A stretch of 64,000 bases of DNA from Pycnopodia helianthoides. Its lineage: Eukaryota > Echinodermata > Asteroidea > Forcipulatida > Asteriidae. Positions 34,901 through 46,900 of the stretch are shown piece by piece; position 1 is the stretch's first letter, and every line of letters starts with the position of its first letter. The notes under the pieces were generated by a model that searched no databases, was not told where the DNA came from, and worked only from the letters and a program-made list of their open reading frames with translations. The stretch spans positions 18,787,425-18,851,424 of the forward strand of contig CM063251.1 of assembly GCA_032158295.1 (NCBI GenBank), read 5' to 3'. The position numbers were made by a program, and so were the translations under genes.

Positions 34901-37900
34901 TCATCTCCGTTCGGATAACTCTAATTTGCATCTTTTTGATTTAATGCCAAGATTGTACTGTACTGTTACAACATCATTTTTCTCATAACCTACGCCAGGG
35001 GTGTCAAGATGACAGATACGGCACGTTACAAATGGCCATTATTATTATTATTACTATTAATACATTTTAAGTTTGTCCTTGATGAATATTTATGAAGTCA
35101 CTCAACAAGTGCATATTATGTAGCATACAAAAACCTGTAAAAATGTCAGCTGCAGGCTGGGCCCAATTTCATAGAGCTGCTTAACCACAAAAACAAGCTA
35201 AGCACAACAAAGTTATGCTTACCAGACAAAGGTTACCAGCTAAAATACCATGTCACATGTAGCATCTGTGACTGGTATTCTGCTTATTGATGCTTAGCAG
35301 AATGTTTTTAAGCAATATTTTCTGCTTAAGCAGCTCTATGAAATTGGGCCCTGGTGACAATCAAGGGAAGAAAGACATGGTCCTGCTGTGTTCAAAGCTC
35401 TTGGTTTTTTATTTGTGATGATGTGGAGAGTTTGTCAATTCTCTAGAAACTTAACACCCTAGAATTTAAAGGAGTTTCATCTTAAGACCAAGAAATATTC
35501 ACTCATTTATTTTCATAGATTTTACATTCTTGTTACAATCACACCCGTGCAGCTTATGTCATGTGTTTACAGTATGTATTTTGTTGCACTCTATGTCATT
35601 TGCTTTACATTCCTGTCTTGTTGATACTTATTTTTGATTTTGTGATTTTGTTGTTATGGATGTATTATGCAGGTATAAAAACAGGTTTTTGTAGTAACGT
35701 TTCTCAAAGAAGAATCTTTATTGATTTTTTGAACCATTGTTCTCATGTCTTTATGTCAATTTTGTTGTGCTTAGCTTGTTTTTGTGGTTAAGCAGCTCTA
35801 TGAAATTGGGCGCAGGTTTCGAAACCTTTTTGCCCTTCAATCGTTAATGTCAACTTTAAAGATGAAAAAGTACGAACTAGCTGTTTCAAACTGGCTACCA
35901 ACCAAAATGACCTTTGACCCCAGCAGAGTCTTTCTTAAAGTAAAGGTGTCTGAGCGTTGCCTCTGACCCTTAGAAGTAGTCTTGACAGTATTATTATTTC
36001 CTTCAGTTGTTGTAATTTGACTTTTGATCTTTTTTTTTTTCCTTCAGAAAATCCCCCGGATCCACCTTATAATCTAACAGCCCTCACCCTAAATAGTAAC
36101 ACAGTGCTGATCCAGTGGGAAGCAGCCCTCGGTATCTCGCTTTTCGTTTTGCAATACTACCTTGAACCAGGTAAGGGCAAAGGACAGAAGGTTAAGCTAA
36201 TTAAGGTGATTTCCCCTCTGGAATCGCAAGAGCTTTTAACCAGAGGATTGTGTTTAGGTTTATTTGGAAAGGAAAAACAAACACAAATTTGTCGACTAAG
36301 TTATGACTCTTTCAAAGCATTAAGTTTGGTCACAAAATGTCTGAAACTTGTCAACTTCCATCTGACATAATGATTTACACATTTATTTTGAAGCCAGCCA
36401 CTCTTGGAAAAAATTTGTTTTGAGAATTTTTTTGTTTTTTTCTTTTCCTCATGTAGATGGTGAAGAATCTCAGTTGGTCTTAACAGATCAGAAGCAGCCG
36501 TTTGCTTACGCTGTGAGAAATCTGCATCCTTACACCAACTACACGTTTTACATGCGATCAATTACCCATGCTGCTAGCAAGTTTTCAGAACATGTGGTTA
36601 CTCAGACAGCAGAAGGAGGTACGGATGGATTCTTATATTATCTGAAGTACATGTAGTTGGCGTTACTGTTTTGACTTTGTGAACTTTCAAATGAACCCAT
36701 AAAACTTTATCATGCTGTGGTCATCTGTGTCATGTACCCTGTATACATCAGTGATATTCGCAGTTTAATTCTCATATGATGAAAGGGACCAGGGGTCGAT
36801 TTCACAAAGAGTTAGGATTAGTCCTAACTCGAGTTAGGACGAGTAACTCGTCCTAACTTGGGACGCGTCCTAGGAACGATTTCACAAAAGATAGGAAGGG
36901 TTCGACGTGTCCTAATTACCTTGGAAACGGCCCGGAACCCGTCCTAAGTTAGGACGGGTACGAGGGTCGTCCTAGCGGATGATTTTGCGTTGAGTTGTAC
37001 GTGAATGATACGTTGCTTGATACAATAATGGCGCTGCTACTGTTGGCTGACCACAAAGAGAGACGGGAGCTACGAGAACGCCTCTTCCGTGACCACGGAA
37101 TCCGTAAGATAGTCTGAACTAGACGAGGAAATCGTCCAGATTTAAAATACAGATTTACGAGGCAGGGGATACCGACAGAAGTAGACAGGGTTGGTGGACA
37201 AATAAAACATGAAATATGGGCCGGGTGTACTGTGTAGGGCCAATGATTTTCCGCGATCACGGAAAACTGACAAACACAGTACTTTCTTTACATTTTTTTC
37301 ACCCAAATTACATTTTCTCCCTCCTTTTAATCAACTAATTTACACAAAACAGCTTACCTCAGCTCTATATAAACACACACATTGATTGTTCACTCATAAA
37401 GGCCTAAAATCAACCGTAAACTGTAAACATTTTTCGCCAAAGCGAAAACAAAATGGCTGACGATCTGTTTTTTCTGTGATGTGCAATTTGAAGGTTCAGA
37501 CGGCCGTTTCATTAGTGAAGCGATAGAGGCACCAAATAGCAGTTGCATTAGCAATTTCAGCCTCGTCCGAAAACTTGTTTGTGGTTTTATATTATTTACG
37601 ACTCTTCCTGCTTAGGACGGGTTTTGTGAAATCGATCCTAGGAGCGTTCTTAGCTAGGATCGGTCTTAAGGCTGGGACTCGTCCTAAATCCTTTGGATCG
37701 ATCCTAAGTTAGGAAGGGTTTTGTGAAATCAACCCCAGGCTGCTTTTTCTTTCCAGCCTCAGTTTGGTTGCATTGGGTTGAACATATTGAATAGATGAAA
37801 AGCAAAATGGCCCCACCATGACAAAGGTCGGATGCCTCTACTGAATTATGCTTATTAATAAATATGTAACAATAAGTGGGTTACCTGTACTCTAAGTGTA

Positions 37901-40900
37901 CATCAAATATGAGGTGGAAAATTACTGTCATAAAAATGTTTTGCATGTGTACCTAAGATATATTTACAGTATGATAAGATTTCTTGATTGTGGGAATTGT
38001 TTGTTTTGAATTACAGTTCCAGATGTGGCTCCACTGTTTTCACTGACAAGCACTTCTGCCAATGCAATCGATGTGTACTGGCGTCGACTGACCGATATGG
38101 CTCTAACCAAGGGACAAATTGTACATTATCGAATCTGTTATCAAGAAAACGGTCAACAAGATTACACCTGCAGAGAGGTATGGAGTTGGGTTATAAAGTC
38201 AGTCAAATTCTCATATTTTATAGTAAAAAATAAGAGGGAATTAGTTGTTGCAAACTGCTTACCGACCAAAATGATCTATGGTAAATTTACACCCTAGTGG
38301 AGGCCTTCACAAAGGCTAGTTGACAATGCAACACACATACAAGTACCTTTAGGGTATTATTTTTATTATTATTATTATATCTTTCTGGTAATAAAACCAA
38401 GGGACCCTCAAAAGCGACTAGCACTGTGACCCGTAGGCCTGAAGGTACCTGTGTGGAGAAGACGATGAAGAAATGTCAGTTATAGATGTGGGAGGAAAAA
38501 CCCAAGTAGGAAAAACCCACACAGTCAGGTAGGGACTGAAAACCCAATCCACATACAAGGCTCTGGTCCAGGATTCGAACTGGGGCCCACAGAGGTGAAA
38601 GGCAGGGAAGGAAACCACTGAGCCAACCTGACTGCAAACAGAAGCAGTCGGGTGCAAAAGGAGTGAATTAGTAAGAAGCAGAATGCAGTCAAAAGGAGCA
38701 AAAGAAGAACAAAGAAAGACAATCTAGAAGGAGGCAAAAGGGTAGAAAATGTGTGTTTGATTGACAGTTTTATTATTGTAACACTAGGTGAGTGGAACAC
38801 ATTCTTCCTTCAAGATAAAAGGACTGAAAGTAGCCACTGTTTACGATGTCCGTATGGCTGCAGCGACCAAGGAAGGATTCGGACCTGAATCTCAAAAGGA
38901 GACTGTACGCACCACAAACATTGGAAACTGCTCAGGTGATTTACTTTTTCAAAGAATTTCAGATGGAGAAGAATCTGTGTTATACAAAGAGAGATATTTT
39001 AAGAATTTCATACTATGGAGCTAGTAGGAGAGAGGACAAAGATGGACGTTTTGAGGCATTGTCTCAGGCCAAAGATAGACGTTTTTACGCATTGTCTCAA
39101 GACAAAGGTGGAAGTATTTGAGGCATTTTCTCAGGACAAAGATGGAAATATTTTAGGTATTGTCTCAGGACAAAGATGGACATTTTGAGGCATTGTCTCA
39201 GGGCATTGTCTCAAGACAACAATGAAAGTGTCTAAGACATTGTCTGATCTTTGAATATTATCAAGTTAATACAAAGAAAGCTTTTAGACTAACAATTGTT
39301 TATATTCCCAATAATTATTGAATGTATACATTAACTTCATTTTTCCATTTGTAAAGATTTTTTTGCATATCACCCCCAAAAATCTCTACGAACTAGTTCT
39401 TTAATATCCACTTTCTTAGGCAACAGAATGTTTGGAACTTACCTGACACTAGTCATTAAGCTTTCCAATAATGATATATTTATTTGATAATCTTTCGATG
39501 ATGCAATTTCCCTTCAGATCATCTTATATTTTGGTTTCCGCCCTTGGCCTATGACTCATATGAGTCATAGTGCCAAAGTAATTTTAAAGAGAAACATTAT
39601 TTTATGAGTGAGAGTCAGGATGTTTGCCCTGACCTCATTCCTTCTCCCTATAGTGCCGGAGGGACTTTATTATTATGACAGTTGATTAATAAAGCTTCTT
39701 AAAGAAGGCTGCTTAAAGTGATGGTTTCTTAAAGAGGCTGCTTAGTGTGAGGGTTTCTTTAAGAGGTTGCTCAGTGTGAGGGTTTAGTAAAGAGGCTGCT
39801 TAGTGTGAGGGGTTCTGAAAGAGGCTGATTAGTGTGAGGGTTTAGTAAAGAGGCTGCTTAGTGTCAGGGTTTCTGAAAGAGGCTGATTAGTGTGAGGGTT
39901 TCTTAAAGAGGCTGCTCAGTGTGAGGGTTTAGTAAAGAGGCTGCTCAGTGTGAGGGTTTAGTAAAGAGGCTGCTTAGTGTGAGGGTTTCTGAAAGAGGCT
40001 GATTAGTGTGAGGGTTTAGTAAAGAGGCTGCTTAGTGTCAGGGTTTCTGAAAGAGGCTGCTTAGTGTCAGAGTTTCTGAAAGAGGCTGATTAGTGTGAGG
40101 GTTTCTTAAAGAGGCTGCTTAAGGTGAGGGTTTCTTAAAGAGGCTGCTCAGTGTGAGGGTTTCTGAAAGAGGCTGCTTAATTTGAGGGTTTCTTAAAGGG
40201 GCTGCTCAGTGTGAGGCTTATTAGAGAGGTTGCTTGAGGTGAGTTTTTTTTTAAGAGGCTGCTCTTGTGTGAGGGTGTTTATATAATGTAGTGAACCAGA
40301 TCGTGATTGCGATGCGGACACATAAAATCTAGCAAAATGTCAATACCTGTCAAACCAATTTAGAAACTTGAGAATAATCTCTCTTTGGGATTTTACCACC
40401 ATACCTCTTATTTATTGTGACAAGGAACATTTTTTTGACTAACCCGATGGACTAGTAAGGAAGGGTTTTGACTTGCCCGCCGCTGTTTTCACTTGATTTG
40501 GCGACTGGGCGACCATTAAATTCGAACCCTGAAGAGACTGCCCATAGTGTGAGGGTTTCATAAAAAGGCTGCTGTAAAAGGGTCTCATTGAAGCGAACGG
40601 AATAATAGATGTTGCAACCTTAAAACCAAATGAGATCCTTTACATTTCATCAGTGAGAGTCACTGTCTAGTTGCGCATCCATGCAACACCGAGAGAAAAA
40701 TGTGGTTCTTAAAGAAAAACCTGTGTACCGCTGTGCCTCAGAGCTCAGTTGGTAGAGCATCTGCCCGGAGTGTCAGGGGTCTTGGGTTCAAATCCCAATG
40801 AGGACTGTTGATTTTTCTCTCATCACATGTTTGGTTATTGTCTATTTATAAATAAAGTGATGTCGAAGTAATTTGTTTCTTTGTTTTAATTCCCAGTTCC

Positions 40901-43900
40901 TCTGAAGTATCCACTGGACATCCCCAAAGTCCTGAATGACACCAAACTGGTTGTGACGTGGTCAGAGCCTAGCACACAGGATAACATCCCAGCAGAAGGC
41001 TTTAGACTCCAGCTGTCTGGATGGATGGAAGACGGTATCGACCTTCAGCCAGACATCTTCGAATACGTCTTCACAGATTTGTGTATGTCACTACCTTCAA
41101 CCTTTTCCTTTAAATCCAAAATGTTTTTGAACATATAGACCATGTGACCTGTGACATCAAATGTTTACAAAAGAGCCACAGAGCCTGCACTTTATACAGG
41201 CACAGCTTGTACACAGCTCAATGGAAGAATACAAGAAATCTTATGTTTTATGGAGATTGCACTGTCTGATTTTTCTCAACTTTTAATATGAAGAAAGGGG
41301 GGACATCTCAAAAGCTGTACAGCTGTTGCTTTTGTAATTCTTGAATTTATGTGAAAATTATGACACAAAATGTAAAATTTCCCATTAGGCCTTTGTAGTA
41401 TCTTGCCCGTCAGGAAACGCATTAGAAAGTACCACTCTGTAAACAAAGGTAACTTGGTCTATAATATGTTCAATTCAATTTATTATGACATTTATTTTTA
41501 ATGTTGGCACAAAAAGTATAGCAAGAGCATTGTAAGGTTAAGTAAAAGATGAATTGAGAAAATCAGAATGTAAGAAAACTAATAAATAAGAAACAAAGTG
41601 GGGGTATTTTCAGAAGCCGAAGAGGCTTGTATTGAAAAGGCCAAGAACATGCAATTAACTACCACAAATCATTGCATGCAGTGTGGGCGAACTTGTTTAC
41701 ATATACGGATTCTGTTGTCACATTGATTTTAAACTTCGGGTCAGTATTCCAAGAAATATTTGCTGTGCCAATGCTCGGTGTTATTTTTCTGAACTTTTTG
41801 GAGCTTCTGAAATAGTTGTTTTCCTTTGAAAATATCACTGCCACAATGAAGCCCTGTCTTGACAAAGGAAAGACAACAAAGGTTCTCAGATTAAGCAGCG
41901 GAATTTGTTGTTGTCTTGTGAGAAAAATAGTTGTTTTCCTTTGAAAATATCGCTGCCACAATGAAGCCCTGTCTTGACAAAGGAAAGACAACAAAGGTTC
42001 TCAGAATAAGCAGCGGAATTTGTTGTTGTCTTGTGAGAAAAATATGAGTAGGCTCTCAGGGATAATCTGCCATGGTATGCTTGAATCTCGGAATGCTTGG
42101 ACTTACCTCCCATTTAGCCGAATACAATGATAAACAGTGGCGGCAGCCATTCTTACCACATTTGTAGAACAAAAGGACATAGGTCTGGAATCAGGGATTA
42201 AACAATAGCCCCCCCCCCCCCCCCGAAAAAGGTGGTTTTTTTAGTATGATATCCATTACCTTCTCTTTTTATATGGGTGAAATGAAGCATAGCCAGTAGG
42301 TGCATGCCTTTGCACGCTACACACACCATTCATGTCAGCCGTCTGACTGACGGCAAACAATTGAGGGCGCTTCAAACTTGTTCATGCTGTTAAAAAATCA
42401 TCCGCCGTAGGCCAGTCCAGAAAAAAATTGTACACCCAACGAGAAGTGGTTAATGAAAAACCACACATTATGGTGACTAAGAAATTGCTTTTATACAAGT
42501 TATTGTATTGAAGTCGTTATTGTTAAAGAAAAAAGCTTTAACTGTGGTTTAAAGATTTTCTCCCCAAGTTCAGTTGCATGTAATGAGATATTGATGTTAC
42601 TACATTTTTTTTATTCACAGTGCCTGGCTCCGTACACACCTTTGAGCTAAAAGCCTATAATGACTGTGGTCTGGGTGCAGCCTCTATGCAGACTATCACC
42701 ATGCCATCGATTACAGGTGAACTATTTACATCGGACATGGTTGCATTATTCATGGTTTTTGGCATTATTCCTAGGAGACATGAATTATTCATGATGTATG
42801 CATTATTCATACGAGACATGAATTCTCCATGACTTTCAAAGTGATTTTCGAAGGACTTTTAGTTGATGAGGCAAAGCTTGCTAGATGTGATTAGTTTGCG
42901 ACATAATGTCCTATTGACCCAATTCACCTCACTCAATTCACCTCACTCCGTCACCCACAATCAATCTTGGTTGCACTATTTTGGGAGTCACATTCACTGT
43001 GTGTTTTATTATGTAGTGCACATTTTCAGGCGGTGCGAGATCGGTTAGATGTGCACCATTATATCGTCAGCTTAGAACTATAAGGTCGTTAGTGCAGTTT
43101 GTATGGATTTCATCAAATTGGTTTTGCATATTTTGGAGCTCATGGCAAATGGAGTTTATTGATCAAGAGTGGTCTCCAAAAATTAGTTTGGCAAAAAGAA
43201 ACATTCAGTTTCTAAGAAAAGATTTACTTGTGGATTCTTATTTGTTTTTCCAAACTTATTTGCATTTTTCACTGAACGACCTTTTGATCATTACGGATTT
43301 GAAATTGCAACTAACGACCTTATAGCACTAATCAGACGGTATGTACATGCAATTTGATTCCCAAAATGGTAGACCATTGGCACAGACACTAGCCCATGTG
43401 ACATCAGGGTCCAATTTCATAGAGCTGCTTAAGCAGAAAAAAATGCTGAACAATTTTCTGCTAAGCAGAGATGAGCAGGATACCAGTCACAAATTGTACA
43501 TGTGGCATGGCAGTTTGGCTGGTAACCTTATTCTGGTAAGCATACATTTGTTGTGCTGGGCTGCTTTTTGTGCTTAAGCAGCTCTATGAAATTGGGCCCA
43601 GTACAGGGGTCTAAAAGTTACATGATAATCTTAAGGTTATAACAATCTTATAATCTCCCTGATTCTGCAGAAAGTTCCCTGAAAATAAACTAATCTTTCC
43701 ATGTTCTGACTAACCCATTTGAAAATCTCCCTGATTATGGAAACTTTGTCCCTATGATGTTGAATCTAGTTCTATATATCTTCTTGATTGTTGTACAGAA
43801 TCCCCCTGATTACATTAAGTTTCTTATCGCTTACATCTCCATCATTTCTCGCAAGACTCAGGCGGTGGTGAGACGTGGCCTGCTCCTCAGAATGTGCAAG

Positions 43901-46900
43901 CTTTTGCCCTCTCCTCAACGAGCATCCAGATGAACTGGGATTCTTCCTATGAGAATAAATTTGAGTATGAAGTCGACTATCGTCCAACCTCGGATAGCCA
44001 TCAAGAAAGTGACAAGAAGGTTTCCAGGTAATCATGTTTTCCAGGTTTCCAGCTAGAAAATGATCAAACTGATGAAAGAAATTGGGCACAGTGTACAGGT
44101 AGACTGTGCACGTACGTGTAGATTGTGCAAGTCAAAACAGCTTGAACAAAGACTATCTTTCTGCGAATATCTTCATTATAAATTTTATTTTTAAAAAATT
44201 CTGGAAAATTGAAATACCCATAGTTATTTGTTATAAATACAATTCCAGTTTATATATAAAACAAATAATTTGTATAAACAATTTTTGTATAATTCCCATT
44301 TGCCAATCATGCCCAAATATGTGCGACCATTACATTTCATGATAGTATGATTGTCAGTTGGGTAAAAATCTTACTTGTTTACAAGTAACCGGAAACGGAG
44401 GTGAAGTCTTTCTCGGTTTCATTTGTTGATTTGTTAAACTGATTTCACTTTCATATATTTCATGGATAAGTCTGTTATCCTCTAGGTATGTTCTGTCTTT
44501 CCTTTAAAGCACTTCTACATCGGTCATCTTAAAAAAGCTGAAGCCTTTCACCATCTACACTCTTAAGGTGCGTTTAAATCAAACTGGGGTCAGAGGTCAA
44601 TACAGTGATGAGGTCTACTGCAAAACCATGGAGGATGGTAAGAGAACAACTTAAGAACAATGATGTGATATTGTGGGGTTGAGTCCTTGAGCAAGACTCT
44701 TGGCTAATAATTGCTTCTCATCATCCAGGAGTAAATGGGTACCTTTGAGGGTAAGGACTATTCATGTGAATGGTTAGCAACCTGTGAGCCCATTTGGCTG
44801 ATGGTGCTGCATACTCCAAAGGATGCCCATGAATGAGCAGGGTTAATAATGCAATAAGGTGCTTTTAGGAGCCTACTTGCACATATCAATGCGATTGTAA
44901 TACATTTAAATACAGTAATACATTCAATCTAAAAACGATTTTACTAAATTCTCAAAGTAATTGATATTTTATTTTGTTAGTTGGTTTAGCCGTTATTTAT
45001 CTATTATCTACTGTCGTGCTTACGTTAACCTGATACATGTACATAAATAATGCTGTAAGATGCTTTTAGGAGCCTATGTACTTGCACATACTGTATTAAT
45101 GCGATTGTAATACATTTAAATACAGTAATACATTTATGAACAAACTAAAATCATTTTTACTAAATTCTCAAAGTAATTGATATTTTATTTTGTTAGTTGG
45201 TTTAGCCGTTATTTATTTATTATCTATTGTCGTGCTTAAGTTAACCTGATACATGTCAAAATTATTATCTCCAAATTGTATAGTTTGTATCGTTAGTCCC
45301 TTTGTCTACTTTATTTAATTATTGCCATTATTTCTTAATTCTAAAATTGCAGTCGTTTGTCTCTCTTTTGTAACTGTTGTATATTTAAATGCTGTTATGA
45401 TTTTGTAATTCTACAATTAGTGTTGTTCATCTTGTTTTGTTTTGTATTGTTGTAACAGGCACATCCATCACAAGCTTTGGTTCTTAGGATTATGCCTCAA
45501 TGTGCAAATGTTGAAATAAATGTTCCATTGAATTAAATTTAGTTGTTTGTATGAGTTTGCAAAGTCAACTTTAATATTTTATTGATTTGTTTGTTTGAAT
45601 GTTTTTATGACAGTACCTTCAGCACCTGTTAACTTTAGTGCCAAGCCACTGGATGCTCATACCGTCAGTGTTGCCTGGCGCCCACCATTGAATCCTAATG
45701 GAGTCATTAAAGCTTATACCATCGTGTATGTTCCAGACAATCAACAACAGGACAGACAAGAACCGCAGTGGAATAAAACTCAGAAGAGAGGTAAGGGTTA
45801 TACTCGGGAATTGTAAGCAGTGCATTACCTGCTGCTAAAATATAGGATTCTAACTGCCTCAAGCTACTGGGCAAGCTTGGTGGTCTAGTGGCAAGACAAC
45901 CCTCCGATAATAATAATAATAAAATGCATTCATATGGCACCTTATGTAAAATACCCCAAAGGCCTTACAATAAAACTTTAAAACCTAGGCAACAAAATAA
46001 CTTTTAAATAAACAAATAAAACTATAAAATACTTAAGTGTACAAAAGCAGCCAAGCAATTAAACATTGAAGCAACCCAAACTAAAAGTAGATTAAAAGTA
46101 AGAGTAAAAACAACTTACCTTAAAAAGCCAAAACAAAGCATTGGGAAAAGGTTATTTTAATAACTTTTTTTCCCACAAGTAGTATAGCAAAACAGAAAAA
46201 TGTAAATGATTGTACAAAATAATACAAGAAGTACCAAAAATGTTGCAGACCCCAATGAAAGATATAAGCACCAAGTGAAAAATACAAATTTAAATTGGTT
46301 TGAAAAACTCTAGAATGGCAAAGGTCAGGGGTTCGAATCCCATTCAAGTAATTTGCCTGTGGACCCTATACAGTGCTTGACACACATCGGTTCGAAAATC
46401 GCTTTATATCCCTTAAGAGGGGCTTTAAGGTAAAATTCATTTTTGTTTTATGAACTCATTTCCAATAGATATAGTCCTTATGAAAGTGGACATAAAATTT
46501 AGAAGTCTCTACCCTCACAAATTAATTTTTTTAAATATAATAATAACCTTAAAGGAACATTACAGAATTGGTTTTTGCTAACAAAACAGTTGCTGGCAGT
46601 GTAAGCACTTTATGTAACCCACCATATACATAAACTGACAAACCTGTAGAAGTTTAATATCGATCGGCCATCTGGGTCACGAGAAAATAGTAAAAAACCG
46701 ATTACACATTTTGCATGAAATCATATGGATTCAACAAATGAATAAAACGCTCACTGAGCGATAAACTCCAAGTGGAAAATTAGTTTATTCATTTTTCATC
46801 AAATATGGCATTTCAGACATAAATATTTCAAGGGCTGTTTTCTACTGTCATCATCATTAGACCGTGCAAGTTTTGTGTAAATCTGTGATCAAAAAGTATA

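Noticed and set aside
36949..37260. 103-codon minus-strand frame inside the 943-bp element
   Set aside because: It is a shadow frame antisense to the Harbinger-like remnant, with no domain signature.
40735..40806. tRNA gene candidate with good A and B boxes
   Set aside because: The acceptor and anticodon stems do not close into a cloverleaf, and extra conserved sequence on both sides fits a tRNA-derived SINE.
44486..44637. Alternative start of exon l at 44486 after CTCTAG
   Set aside because: In the required phase it reads into TAA before reaching the FN3 E strand, whereas 44510 keeps the frame and follows a better pyrimidine tract.
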